The notes under the pieces are model-generated. The model saw nothing but the letters and a program-made list of their open reading frames with translations. It searched no databases and was not told the DNA's origin. A DNA stretch of 64,000 nucleotides from NCBI GenBank assembly GCA_902702965.1, contig CACRXP010001242.1, positions 51,430-115,429 on the forward strand, written 5' to 3'. This document shows, one piece after another, positions 20,151 through 32,592 of this stretch (within the stretch, counting starts at the first letter, position 1; every line of letters begins with the position of its first letter). The DNA is from Spirometra erinaceieuropaei. Taxonomy: Eukaryota > Platyhelminthes > Cestoda > Diphyllobothriidea > Diphyllobothriidae. Position numbers and translations under genes: made by a program.

Positions 20151-23100
20151 CTTATTTGCCTTTAGTCAGCTTGGCTTATCCTCCAAGAACATGACACGGG
20201 TCCTCGGCAAACTGATTAAGCTCTCTCATGGCTAACCACAGTGGAAACGTATTTTGACGATTGTGACTAAACCGATGTAACATTGCAATCTTTTCATAGA
20301 TTATAGAGATCTCCGGACATCGTTAACTATATGTTACTATTTAAAATGGTCACCAGACAAGATCCTCGCGTACATTTCCTCCTCCTGAAAAACTACTAGA
20401 CGTCAACGGAACATCTTCTGTGACCCTTCATGTGTCTGCATGTGGGGGCACCTTTACCTTTTCTGTTTTAACGTTCTCTTCTGTTTATATTATCACAGGG
20501 ACAAAGCGCATAGCTAAGACAGGTCATACTCTGTGAGTTTTTGCTTCCCAATGAACCCTCCTCCAGTGGGATAATGCAGACAAAGTGTGGCACTCAAAAA
20601 ATAACTCATTCCTCTAGCTGATAAGCACAATTATTAGATGGAAGGTTAGACAATTTATTTCATAATTTACAGCGCGGACATTTTTCACAAATCGATAATG
20701 TTGAATGTCAATTTACAGGCGTAATTAAAATAACTATGCTGCGTGAGCCGAGCAAATTGGGGAAAAAACCCCTAACGTGACAGTGCAAATTTGGTTCAGT
20801 ATATTTTAGAGTTATGGGCGTTGGCGAGCAGGATTGTGCTGAATATGATGCATACCGTATTCGAATTCAAACAAGCATATTACTATGTTGTTGTTAGTAG
20901 CCATTTATTGTGCGGAACAATGTTGTGAAGGTTGGGACCGAATTGCAATGGAAGCTAATTCGGCACCCAAGTGATGTGAAAGTTGCTCTGCATGAGGAAG
21001 CCGAGTAATATTTCTTTTAGACTGAAGAGAATATCCTAGAACTGTATGCCTCCGGATAACTTATCCTAAAAGCCAATTGCGCTAGCTGGAAGAAAACGAC
21101 GATGCTTAGCTTCTCATGCTAGAAGAAAGGATAAAAGACTTCGCTGTGGCCCAGATGCTAACAAGGTCAGAGGTTAAAAGGCAGGATATTTTACTAGCCC
21201 AAACAATGTCAGTAGTCCTTTTTAGTAGGCACTGATGGTAAGTCAAGTCCAGGTGTCTCAAGGTTAAGCTTCTTCTTGTTATTATGTTGTGCAGACTCGA
21301 TTGTTTTCCTCCAGGCGGGCGCATGAGACTAAAAAGCAAGCAGTATTCTAGTCCACGCTAGTCTAAAATTTAAAGGGGAAATTGGCTCGTTGTACGTGTT
21401 TTTCAGTCAGTCCCTCCACAATGCCCCGCGAAATGGAGACCCTTGCACCAGGATATGCCCATATACTTAATAACTGCTGGTGAAAAATCAAGGCTGATGG
21501 CTGTAGAGAGTTAGGGCAGGACAACACGTGCATCATCACGTGAACAATAGTCAGTATGTCGTTTGTAAATTTACGATAATAATGTCATATTCTGCTGCAT
21601 GCGTCAATAGGAAACAACTAGATAGTCGCCATACATAAGAGGCCTACCACTTTGAAGTACGGTAGACCTGCCATCTGATAGTGTTGGCTAAAACTCTAAA
21701 AAGGATTTCAATTTGAAAAGATTACTTACGTATGGTTATGCCAATCATCCAACGGGATAATTCCAAGATATTTCAAACATGTCAGGATGCCGGCTTTATA
21801 ATGCGATTATTCTCGACCCCCCGCACAAAAAAATCCCATAAGAAACGGTTTGCTAAGAAGCGTAACCTTTTCTCGTTGATTTTAAATAGCCATATGAATT
21901 CAAATTCATTTTAGACAGAACAGAAAAGCGTTTTTTTTATTTTCCCGTTTGTAAACAAATTCCGCCTCCCTTAGATTTCTACTTGAACAAAAAGTGGCAA
22001 TCATTATTTTAAAAAACTTTTAAACTTCCCGAGTAGTTTTAAAACGATCTGCCATTATACTTGCATTCGGGGTTTTCAAACTTCCAGTTCCATGCCTTTT
22101 ATGTAAAGTTAACCGCAATTTTCTATGCACCGCTATGGATGATGTATAAAACGCTCATTGAATTCTCTAACGGATTTGGATCATGTAGACCACTTTATAA
22201 ACAGTTTTAATAAATGTTCTGAAGCAATGCCGCCCGGTTGGACACTTTTGATTCATAAACTCCATAATTACAAGCATTTTAAAATCCAAATATACTCTTT
22301 CTTTAGGCATAAAATGAGAGGAGACGATATTTTCTGCCAAATAAGTAAAAAAGGGTATTTTTGTGGCCTTTTTCATGAAATCTGAGAACGGGAACTGATG
22401 CGAAAATTTCTGGACGCCTTTAACGTTGCGTATTTTGTTCGCTCATCCACTTACTTTAATAAAATGTCCTTGCGCAGAAATTGTGTTTACGTAATTGCAT
22501 CAAGTAAAGTATACGTAGATTTTAGTGAAAATGGACGTTGGAATATACTTGTGTAATTTTCTATGCTACGACATGGCCTAGACTCCAATTACGCATCCGA
22601 ACGACTTTTTCATTGAAAGGATAGTAAATTACCCGCGAAAGTTTTAATAAACAGAGTTAGGCGAAATTGAGAATTTATCTTATGCCCGATGTTAATCGTG
22701 GTCATAAACCCGATAACACAGAGGTTATTTTAAGAAAACCCGGGATTTTGTCAATGCCTTAATGTCATATTAGCAGATCTGTGTGCTTTGTGCCCTAACG
22801 TGCAGTAATAAGGCAGATGGGAATTTCTTTGCTTAAAAGGGATGAAATTGTTTTGCCGTTTGAAAAATTATACCTAATGTCAAATAAATGACTACTACCG
22901 ATTAGTCATTTCCAGTTTTGAACATATGAAACGCTATTTGTCGTGTAGTATATTTTCTATGCAAATCGTATTCTAGAATAGAACGAGCGAGACATTAATT
23001 GTTCCAGAAAAAATTTCAATATTTATATGGCGCTCGGTCGTGCATTCATAATCGATTAACGGAGTCTAAAAGCGAGAAAAAACAGTGGAAATGGCCTCAG

Positions 23101-24180
23101 TGTATAGAGAAATGCATGTTCGTACGTTTACGTTAGAAGCAACAGTATTGTTCAGGAACGGGAAAGAAACGGGCAAAAATGTCAAATTTTACTTGTCCCA
23201 CTGTGCAAAAATGCAAAGTCCACGAAGATCCGTCAACTGAGTGCAGTAATAAAGCACTTCTTAGAGAGGTATCTTATTAAGGAAGGTTTTTTATCGATCA
23301 AAGGCACATTCGTCGCTGACTTTCGTTGTGGACAGCCGTTTTTCTCGAAAATGAAGTTTATTGTTCGAATGAATCTTCACATGGGAACCAAACGACCATC
23401 ATCGTGAAAACGAGCGCCCGAACACTCATTAATTCGGTAAATGCCTTCAAGCGTAATCTTATTTAAAGGTCGCCAACGGCCAGGTAATTCAGAGTCTGTC
23501 TTTATGGATGATCGGGTGAAAACACTGAAAATCATAAAGTATTCAGCAATATTCCGAGGCCGATCTGAAACTCAGCGTAATCCAAAACAAACAAAAAGCG
23601 TAAATCAATTTAACGGAGGGGATGTTCACTCTATAAACACAAAATGGTATGTTTACGATCACGCCTGTCAATTCTACTTAAATTTACTAGGCACCGATCG
23701 GCCTGGCAGCATGTCATCTTAGGAAAACCTTTGTTCCTACGAGGTCCTTATCGGTGAACTCAAGCAAAATTTAGTTTCTCTTGTTGAACCCCACATCATT
23801 TAATTCAAACGAGTCAAGAATAATACGAATCTCTGGAAAATTGTTTTGGAATCTACAGTCAGAATGAGGGCAATTGATAAACCGTCATATATGAAATCAC
23901 AGTAATTATTAAACGATATGTAGATGTACACTTCATTAAAGCACTATTATTAAATATTTTAATCTCCACTTTTATACTTACTACGTTTTTGGTATGATAA
24001 TACATTCTGTACATCTAAAAAAGAACTCTATTTAATTAGAGCCTTTTCTGACGTTTTCGGGATATTGCGCTTTTCAAAATAAATCGGCATCTCTAAAAAC
24101 CGAAACACTGCCTTTAACAATTCTCTTATGTTTTTAATTCTTTTAAACTTGTACTTAATTAACATAGAAATCAGACTCAT
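20151..24180. other. Intergenic region A-B, first part
   Basis: No gene is supported. 20390-20830 matches sequence downstream of gene B (62000-62460 and 63060-63350), so the duplicated block extends past the genes. About 21640-22130 resembles an arm of the TIR family (CAGGATGCCGGCTTTATAAT). The rest is AT-rich and unassigned. Confidence 0.5.
23430..23900 (+). repeat. Dispersed repeat, copy 1
   Basis: Similar at translated level to the reverse strand of 35250-35790: YSAIFRGRSETQRNPKQT here against YPAIFQGHSKTQRDTEQT there, and QFYLNLLGTD against QFYLNLSVTD. It may be a fragment of a coding transposable element. The family is not recognised. Confidence 0.55.
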
Positions 24181-24420
24181 GAAATAGTGTCGGTTTGCGA
24201 GTGATTGGCAATCGTTCGTAAATTTCGATACATTTCATGGCGGCCAAAATTAAAGCATTCAAAAGCCAACATTCTATCGTGATTTAAATATCTTGGGAAA
24301 TTTCCGCATGGCAATTAATATTGCAACACTACGCAAGGGATATTTTCGGGGCGAAGACATATTTTAGAATTTCAGTCAACATTTCATGAGATAGCACATC
24401 TGTAAGTCTTCTGTTTCATT
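24181..24420. repeat. Right arm of a TIR element
   Basis: AAAGCCAACATTCTATCGTG and AATTTCAGTCAACATTTCAT match the right arm of the family, with about 25% divergence by eye. Confidence 0.55.
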
Positions 24421-24616
24421 CATGAAAAGATGGAACGGAAACGGGACAAGCGCACCTATGTTAAGTTTTAGATAACGCTGGGCTCTTGGCTCACTGATTA
24501 CGAGAACCCAGGAAAAAACACCTACATGTTGGTGGAAGCGAACAGACGAGTTTTAGGAGCAGTTCGGAAGAAGAAGAAGATACGGCCACTGAAACTAGAA
24601 GTTTATTGGACTGACG

Positions 24617-24646
24617 GCTCGGATTCTCACGCGAACCCATCATCGG
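24617..24646 (-). ncRNA. Degenerate hammerhead-like core (copy 4)
   Basis: On the minus strand CCGATGA replaces CTGATGA and GAGC replaces GAAA. The flanking TTATT..GAC and AGAAGAAGAAG context of the PLE terminal repeat remains (24565-24615). It is probably inactive. Confidence 0.55.
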
Positions 24647-24793
24647 AGACAGCCGCAAATGTCTTACTGAAATAGGAATTGTGCAAGGGGCGAAATCCTC
24701 GATCCGAGATAGCAAACCATGGCCAAAGAAAGAAAGCTGACATGTGTCCTGGAGTGAGCTTTTACGGGTCCATACGAAGCATAAGCTTAATTG

Positions 24794-25313
24794 CAGTAGG
24801 TGGGCTAACTCATGAAATGTCAACCGAAATTTCGAAATGTGTTCTCGTTTCGAAAAGATCAGTTAAGTAGGGTTGTAAAGCTAATCATAATGCAACATAA
24901 TTCTGTAATTATCCAGTTACCTCAGGGTGTTGGATCTCGAATGAAATTATTTCTGACTGCATGCAAGAACTATACTCTGCGAAAATGATTACTTATTTAG
25001 AATGCAATTTTCTCACCGATTTTCGATGGTCTTAAAAGTTTTATTTTATTTCATAGAAAACATGCATAAAAATATTCATCCTTTTACTTATTCGGTAGAA
25101 AACCACGTAATTTTCCGATTTTATACTTGAAATAAGAGTATAATTCGGTTTCAAGAAACTTCTTATTTAGGAGACTTTTTAATTCGGTAACTGGATAATT
25201 ACAGAATTATGCTGCATTATGATTAGTTTTACAACCCTACTTAACTGATCTTTTCTAAACGAGAACGCATTTCGAAATTTCAGTTGACATTTCATGGGTT
25301 AGCCCGCCTACTG
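24794..25313. mobile_element. ~520 bp TIR element
   Basis: The left arm GCAGTAGGTGGGCTAACTCA with TGAAATGTCAACC is inverted at 25270-25313 (GGTTAGCCCGCCTACTG). Arms are about 120 bp (AGTAGGGTTGTAAAGCTAAT against its complement at ~25225). The ~280 bp interior has no ORF. Confidence 0.8.
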
Positions 25314-26889
25314 TATATTTGGTCAATTTACCCGCCCCAGCCGACTGAAATCCGCCAATTCTGACAAAGTAAACTGTCTGTCCAAGCAGGATTCTTGACC
25401 GTCGTCAGGCAGTTTTATATATGTCAATAGGACTAAACTATGGGAAAAATATTGCCCTGAAACAACACAAATACTCTGAAGCTTCTTTATGCTCCTTCAA
25501 TTGTGTGTCACGTGTCAAACATTTTTCATTGCTTTTAATGATAAAGTGACCTTTGGGTCATCATGTACAAACAACTACTATTGTAAGTAGCATAATTTAA
25601 AATATTACAATGGCTCCAGTGTAGCTGGAAGCCCGACTACGTTTACCCAGATCCCTCCTTAAACTAGTGGAGTATTTTTTTAAAGAGCACATGAATCTGG
25701 CATCCATGCTAATGTTAAGTGAATTGCGCCTGTGGGGACTTCTTTTAAATTAAACCCCTTAGCATCAATTGCTTTCTTCGAAATTTCTTTTGCTGGGATG
25801 CACTGAAGTGACTATCGTGCCATTTTACTAAAACTATGACCGCTTCCCAAAAAGGAAAGTACATGTTCGTTTCCATCGCGTATAGACGCCGTGCACACTA
25901 TTTTCTGGTGTGACTCAGGACCCCTATTTTCATATGGATAGTAGCGGGCAGCCATCATGACCGGTCTGGAGTCATTGGTCAAGACCTCGCCACCTCGAGG
26001 TCATTCAGCCTTTTACAGTGAGCCGTTCCAGATGCGCTGCCCTGAAGCCTCCGATAACGCAGCACACACTGACTGGACACCAATTGAGCTTGGTCCACGG
26101 GCCTACAAAAGTGGCTGCTACCACTGTCCCAGTTACTTTCAGGCCTGACTGGACGCAGTCAATACCAGCTCTGGCTTGGCCAGTGACCACTTTCGTCTGA
26201 GAGGAAAACTCCGAGTTCTGTGGACAATAAACCCCTCATTCTGGTGCCTTCTGTCTTCTCCTACCAACACTAGGATTTGCTCTGATTATGGTAGCGCTCA
26301 GACAACACACAATCACACCGCCTGGTCACAACAGTATTCTGCGTCTACGTGAGGTTAGTCCCTCTCCCCTTGTAGAATAAAAAACAGTCCACATAGGTTT
26401 AGATTGTTCAATGCTTTGCTGTAGGTTAAACAGAGGATCTTGTATTCATCTTTTTCGCTCGTCAATGAGGTGGGCATTTTGAGACTGAGAGGTCATCCAA
26501 TGATTTTCACATTTTGTAGCAGCATGGATGAAGAATTTGTAGCGACGAAAGAAAGGAATTTTATCTAAAGTTAGAGTTTTATTGGTGTGGTAAATATGAA
26601 CATTAGGGGGAGATCTAGGGCTTAGACGACTTTCAGACCATCAGAAGACGTAAGGAGCAAAAAAAGAGTTCTTTGGACCTGGACCATGACTAGCTTTTCA
26701 TTAATTCAGTTGCGTTTTCTTAATATTACAGTGATGCATAGTAAAAGGCGTGTGCAAGCATACCTCGCCGATTGCTTTTTCGACATGATTCGGGTGAAAC
26801 CAGCCAGTCTCTCCCTTCAGAAGACTTTCCAACCAAGGTGAGCGGGGACGAAACTATGGAAGCTGAAAAATCAACATTTTGCATTGCCA
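25314..26889. other. Intergenic region A-B up to the gap
   Basis: No exon is supported. 25950-26200 is GC-richer with short open frames but has no recognisable motif or second copy. Confidence 0.5.
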
Positions 26890-27885
26890 NNNNNNNNNNN
26901 NNNNNNNNNNNNNNNNNNNNNNNNNNNNNNNNNNNNNNNNNNNNNNNNNNNNNNNNNNNNNNNNNNNNNNNNNNNNNNNNNNNNNNNNNNNNNNNNNNNN
27001 NNNNNNNNNNNNNNNNNNNNNNNNNNNNNNNNNNNNNNNNNNNNNNNNNNNNNNNNNNNNNNNNNNNNNNNNNNNNNNNNNNNNNNNNNNNNNNNNNNNN
27101 NNNNNNNNNNNNNNNNNNNNNNNNNNNNNNNNNNNNNNNNNNNNNNNNNNNNNNNNNNNNNNNNNNNNNNNNNNNNNNNNNNNNNNNNNNNNNNNNNNNN
27201 NNNNNNNNNNNNNNNNNNNNNNNNNNNNNNNNNNNNNNNNNNNNNNNNNNNNNNNNNNNNNNNNNNNNNNNNNNNNNNNNNNNNNNNNNNNNNNNNNNNN
27301 NNNNNNNNNNNNNNNNNNNNNNNNNNNNNNNNNNNNNNNNNNNNNNNNNNNNNNNNNNNNNNNNNNNNNNNNNNNNNNNNNNNNNNNNNNNNNNNNNNNN
27401 NNNNNNNNNNNNNNNNNNNNNNNNNNNNNNNNNNNNNNNNNNNNNNNNNNNNNNNNNNNNNNNNNNNNNNNNNNNNNNNNNNNNNNNNNNNNNNNNNNNN
27501 NNNNNNNNNNNNNNNNNNNNNNNNNNNNNNNNNNNNNNNNNNNNNNNNNNNNNNNNNNNNNNNNNNNNNNNNNNNNNNNNNNNNNNNNNNNNNNNNNNNN
27601 NNNNNNNNNNNNNNNNNNNNNNNNNNNNNNNNNNNNNNNNNNNNNNNNNNNNNNNNNNNNNNNNNNNNNNNNNNNNNNNNNNNNNNNNNNNNNNNNNNNN
27701 NNNNNNNNNNNNNNNNNNNNNNNNNNNNNNNNNNNNNNNNNNNNNNNNNNNNNNNNNNNNNNNNNNNNNNNNNNNNNNNNNNNNNNNNNNNNNNNNNNNN
27801 NNNNNNNNNNNNNNNNNNNNNNNNNNNNNNNNNNNNNNNNNNNNNNNNNNNNNNNNNNNNNNNNNNNNNNNNNNNNNNNNNNNNN
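26890..27885. other. Assembly gap (996 N)
   Basis: An unbroken run of N. A degenerate PLE terminal repeat touches its right edge, so unresolved repeat DNA is likely. One or more 5' exons of gene B could lie here. Confidence 0.99.
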
Positions 27886-27950
27886 CTGGGACAGTAAATA
27901 CATTGGCCTGACGTTCTGGATTCTTCCTCTGAACCCATTTTTAAAGGCAA
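27886..27950 (-). mobile_element. Degenerate PLE terminal repeat at the gap edge
   Basis: GGCCTGACGTTCTGGATTCT, then CTGAACCCA, matches the inverse of the hammerhead repeat (compare 44338-44366). It is truncated by the gap. Confidence 0.5.
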
Positions 27951-29206
27951 TCGCAGTCTGTTTTAACCTCTGACCTCGGGCGTAACATAAACAGTTTTTC
28001 TAAAGGTCGTCTATAGCAGAGATATTGTTGCAACTGAAATGCAGTTATGTTGGTTTAGATGATTTTTATAGTTAACAAGCATAATTTTAAAGCAAAACTG
28101 AATACGCCCAGGATTTGAATAATCTACAAGTGCTCCACTCGGCTAAAACGTATTTACGAACTTAATTAATGCATATTTTGGAAGTGCAAGGGAATCGCTG
28201 CCTCAGTCTAAGAACATTTAACCAACATAATTGAAAAAAATACAAAACTCCACTAAGTCATTCGATTTCATCAGAAATGTAATTACATCAGCAAAGCTGA
28301 TTACGAGGTAAAACCCTAAAAGTATTGTTTGCTTTGATGCATGCAATTATTTACGAGTAATTTGTAACCAAGGCCGGAACAAATTAAGGCAACCTACATA
28401 GATTACATTCTGGGCATTTCACGTCAGTAGATCCACAGTGTACACTCACTGACATAAAACTGACGTGGTATCACTTTTCAAGGATTCAGCCAAATGTCCA
28501 GTGGTCGTAAAAAGCGTTTAAGTCGACTATGTCCGGTCAAGTCAGTGGCCTGTCAAACATCATTAAGGCAAAACAGGAAGATGTGCATAGATTGATAGCT
28601 TTTTGACCAGATGACTCGCTCATTGTTTGCACCAAGTTTGGTGTGCCTTCGAGGAAGGTTGGCAAGACAAGATTCGACGGAGGCTTCAAAATTCATGAAT
28701 TCAGCAGTCTCAAACGGCGTGAAGGGCAACGTTGAGAGCTGTTGTCCTTCAACAACTGCCATTCATATGGAAAGGGAAAAACTACCACCAATTGACCCAG
28801 CTTTTCTCCTCTTACAATAAACACCAAAAACTTGTTTTGCCAAGGAAAGTTGTCGTACAGGGGGGGGCTAGCGAAAACTAAAATCGAACTGTTTTGCAGC
28901 AAAGTTTAATCTTCAAAGTCATAACTGTAACCGATAGACTGCCACGTCCCGATCGCGATTAATGAATGTCAGAAAAATAATGTGGATTCTGTATTAATCC
29001 CCTCTATCAAGGAGTTGTTGCAGTTAAGGTGACAATATCAGTCGCCTGGGCACTTTGTACGCCAATTTTGACATATTTGGAAATTTTGTAGTCAAAAATA
29101 CTAGACAACGATAGGTAGAGCTTGTTCTACTTTTTCACGCCGAGTTTTCTGAGATGAAACTTGACACACTTTTTTAAAGTAATCCTGAATAATTTTCTTT
29201 TTTCAG
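27951..29206. other. Sequence between gap and first visible gene B exon
   Basis: AT-rich. An A-type exon ending in D-F-G is expected upstream of the 29207 micro-exon but was not found here. Confidence 0.4.
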
Positions 29207-29227
29207 ATTTCACCGGAACTACAGCTG
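29207..29227 (+). CDS. Gene B micro-exon (21 nt)
   Basis: ATTTCACCGGAACTACAGCT followed by G, between TTTTTTCAG and gtatgc, phase 1 to 1. It encodes F-T-G-T-T-A and joins exon B1 in frame (Ala at the junction). It takes the place of the 15+18 nt pair in unit 3. No second copy exists in the window to confirm it. Confidence 0.62.
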
Positions 29228-29455
29228 GTATGCACTTGGTCGCTTAAAGTCAGACAAAATTAAATTTAATTACATTAATTTCTCATTTCTAAAACATTTC
29301 AAAACTGCATTAATTTGCCAACCCTCAGTGTTTTATCCCTAAGCAGTCTGCTGCGATAGAGCATATTTTTTTCAAAATTGGGCCGTGGGTACAACATAAA
29401 AATGCATTCTAAAGACAATGAGCTGGAGGTGGACAGTAAAATGTAAGTTGTGGTT

Positions 29456-30410
29456 TGGTAGCCCCACCCGGCAGAAATGGTACAACTGTTCGACCTACCT
29501 ATACGCCTTTAAGTAGCCGTGATTTAGGGTTTAGAAATTGGGGTTTGGTTGAAGGACTAGGGTTAAGGGGATAGGGCTTAGGTTTTAGGGTATATTCTAC
29601 AGATATGGTTAGGGTTTAGGGTTAGGATTTAGTTTTAAGGTTAGAGTTTACTGTTAGGGCTTAAGGCTAGCTAAGGGGTTTTGTGTTTACAGTCATAGTT
29701 TAAGCTTAGGGTTTAGGGTCAGGGTTAGGGCTTTATGTTGGCGTTTAGGTTTACGATTATGGCTTAAGGTTTGGAATCAGGATTTAGGGCTGAATTTGGG
29801 TTTTAGAGTTAAGGTTAGAGTTTGCGGTTTAAGATTGAAACTTAGGGTTTGGGTGGGATTTAGGGTTATTGTTTCTGGCTTATTGGTTAGGATTTAGGCC
29901 TACAGTTTATGCTCCTGATTTAGAGCTCTTGCTAAGGTTATGTTTAGAGTTAGCATTATGATTTACGGGTACATTTAGGGTTGTGATTTACAGTTTACGT
30001 TCTTTCGGTTGCGGCTATGGCTACGGTTTAGAGTTAGGATTTAGAGCATAGGTTTACAATTGGGAAGTTAGGTTGCGAGTCCGCAACGGTTTTTTCATTC
30101 TTAAGGTATGTACTTTTTGTGCTGTTCAAGATCATATCATTTTCCATCACGTCTTGTCTAACCGTAAGCCGCACTACGCCCCACGCCCATTCGCTTAGCT
30201 ACGTTAATATGTCATTGTTCTGTAGGTGACAAGGGGTTTCGTTCACTAGTCTCTGTTTCTCGTCCAGTTCAGTCACCGAGTTAAGCCCGTAGCTCCGCCT
30301 GCGTCATAGCCCGCTCCCTGCACGTTCTGAGGACCTACCGATAAAACCCTCTTATCGTTTGTCCCGTAATATAGGCAACCGGGGTTTGATTTTTCCAGGT
30401 GGGGCTACCA
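29456..30410. mobile_element. 955 bp TIR-bounded element carrying telomere-like repeats
   Basis: TGGTAGCCCCACC at 29456-29468 is perfectly inverted at 30398-30410, extending to 17 bp with one mismatch. The interior includes the telomere-like block. No ORF of note is present. It lies in the intron between the 21 nt micro-exon and exon B1. Confidence 0.6.
29515..30080 (+). repeat. Degenerate telomere-like minisatellite
   Basis: About 560 bp of imperfect TTTAGGG, TTAGGG and TTAGGATT units (for example GGTTAGGGTTTAGGGTTAGG). All are on the + strand. Units decay toward both ends. Confidence 0.85.
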
Positions 30411-30582
30411 ACCCAAATCCGACCCGTGTTAAGCAGGCAACTGCTGTGACCACTATGCATATTGCGTTGACCCTATGACATCTTGAGTAATGAGTTTAAG
30501 AGAAAGCGTAAGAACGCTGACCAATTTGCTGCAATACATGGATTTTCTGACATCTCTCCTCTGGATGCGAAATGCATCTTAG

Positions 30583-30677
30583 CCAACGAAGAAGGACTTT
30601 GCAGAAGCTTTGATGCAACTTTCGCGAAAACCGAAGAACCGCAGACGCTCCGGCTGTACACGGATTTCGTTCCTGAT
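30583..30677 (+). CDS. Gene B exon B1 (unit 1, X-domain first exon)
   Basis: The exon is 95 nt, phase 1 to 0, with acceptor CATCTTAG and donor gtaagt. It encodes (A)NEEGLCRSFDATFAKTEE and LRLYTDFVPD. It has the same length as all other B exons, and F-D-A-T-F and D-F-V-P-D match Y-N-G-T-Y and D-F-R-P. Confidence 0.78.
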
Positions 30678-31938
30678 GTAAGTTTGCATCTTGATAAAGC
30701 TCGCGTTTGGGTCACTTATAATTGCGTTAAAGTCATGTAAGTAACTACCCTGTATCAAGACAATTTCATACAAATAGCGCTAGTTTTGACCTCTACGAGA
30801 ACTGTGGTAACAATTTTTGCGCAAATAGAATGCGTAAGCAGTGGATGAAGCAGATACCGCCTGACGATGGACCTGCTCCTTATAAGATTAAAGAACGAGC
30901 TTGTTAAAATTGGACACATTAGAAACAAATTATGACGATAATGTGTCTCGATAGCGTTCAGACTTTTAACACATCGGGTTCATTAACGGAGTTTAGGTAA
31001 TGGTGCTGCATCTTACCCATTTTAGTTAAGGATCGGGTTAAGGTCCCCAAACATCTGTGACATGCAAACACTACCTACTTATTGAAGTGGATTTAGGTCC
31101 GGCACGATTGCTTCGGCTTGGTGTTTCATCGTATAAGGTTGGGTCGTCTGTTGTAGACGGTCTGGTGCATAATCTACAATGACCTCAACCCAGAGAGTTG
31201 AGAAGCGATCGTTGTAGACAACTACAGTTTGTTTTTTTAATTTTCCTGATTACTTTGGCTGCTACGTGTTAATGCATTTAAACTTTTCTGACAGAAAAAC
31301 AAATCTACTAACTACCTATATGTATTTAGCCATTCCTCTATGCGTACATAGACCTCGCTCGTAAAATCCATATTACCACATTCCCCGTAAGACAGGCACC
31401 CGTAAAATCCCTATTACTACATTTCCCGTAGGACAGGCACCTTTGGCTGGTCGTGTGTGTTTGGGGGCCTTCTCCCGATCGTCGCCCCATTTTATACTAA
31501 AAATGCACGACGAAAAGTTGGGACTAGGAGGGCTGATTTTGACCATCGTGTTTCTTACTTCTATGACCCAAAAGTAGCTGTGCTCCTAATATGCCTTTTT
31601 GTGATTTCAGAATGCATGGTTTTCGACTTTTTCATTTAAGTCCACTGATCCAAAGCGAAACCTGTTTGTAATGATTGCTTCTTTACCTGACTTCTCATTT
31701 TGAAGAGAGTAAGGATTGGGACTCTGGAACTCAACTTAGGAGAAAATGACTGTACCTACGAAAATCAAGTTTATTCATGCCGACTGATTCAGGGTAAGGA
31801 ATGGCGCTTTTCATCACTATATTACCTGAAAAAGAAGGATTAGTAGAAAAGAAATATGCGCTAGAACCTTTGGAATTAGGCAGATTAAAATTCTTTAAAA
31901 TATCCTCCAACGGCTGATTGTTATGTTTCCTCGAATAG
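30678..31938 (+). other. Gene B intron(s) B1-D of unit 1
   Basis: A C-type exon (phase 0 to 1, two Cys) is required here but not convincingly found. A 41 bp tandem duplication lies at 31361-31441. Confidence 0.45.
31361..31441 (+). repeat. Tandem duplication of a ~41 bp unit
   Basis: GTAAAATCC(A/C)TATTAC starts each copy and GACAGGCAC ends each copy. A handful of substitutions separate the copies. Confidence 0.85.
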
Positions 31939-32076
31939 TGCACGAGTCCGGTTTTTGGAGTTTTGAAATCGATGGCATTGTGACAGCCGATCTCAAAAAT
32001 GTTGTGCTATCTTCGGATTCGGAATACATTCCACCAGTTGCCATCCAGGCTCGGCCACTTGCTGACAAAGTTGAAG
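31939..32076 (+). CDS. Gene B exon D (unit 1)
   Basis: The exon is 138 nt, phase 1 to 1, with acceptor GAATAG and donor gtgagt. It encodes VHESGFWSFEIDGIVTADLK and ends LADKVE. It aligns with VTGSSFWRVEI of exon D2. It is one codon shorter than the other D exons. Confidence 0.78.
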
Positions 32077-32479
32077 GTGAGTCATTATTAGCTGTCTTTC
32101 AGGCCACATAAGTTTTGAGTAGAAGACATAATGTCCTATGGACGGTGAATACCGCTTCCACGCTGTAATTTCTTGCCTGCCTAGCTCAAGGCACTAGCGG
32201 ATATTCACTCCAACATTTTCGTGGATTCCTGTAGGTTGCAGACCTGGGGTAGGAAGTGACTTGTATACCAGAACGCAAACAGTACAGGGATCCGAACCTA
32301 TAAGGTGTGCGGACACATCAACGATACATATCACTGTTTGTTTACCACGGATTTTTTCGACCAATTTACAGACAACTCTATCCCCGGTTCATAGTTTGGT
32401 TTAAACTAGTGGATATTTATTACCCCTAAACGCTGTTTCTCCTGCTATCCCTCGTCTACCTCCCGCCTCTGCCGTCTAG

Positions 32480-32592
32480 ACAACATTTTCCTTCGATCAT
32501 CCGCTCCATTTGTGATATGTCCAAGGCTCGAACAAAAAGGCGTCGACGTTGACTTCGTCTTTCCAGCCAGTATTTTGGATCAGTCTGTGAAG
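32480..32592 (+). CDS. Gene B exon E1 (unit 1)
   Basis: The exon is 113 nt, phase 1 to 0, with acceptor GTCTAG and donor gtaaga. It encodes (D)NIFLRSSAPFVICPRLEQ and ends LDQSVK. SAPFV-x-C is identical to exon E. It is diverged but has an intact frame. Confidence 0.75.

Noticed and set aside
25957..26200. Overlapping open frames in a GC-richer patch
   Set aside because: Frames on both strands, no recognisable domain or paralogous copy, and no splice context.
26772..27973. Long open frames across 26772-27973 on both strands
   Set aside because: They consist of the N gap plus a few flanking codons.
31610..31671. Candidate missing C exon of unit 1 after GATTTCAG
   Set aside because: Its frame ends in phase 0 instead of 1 and lacks the Cys pair.
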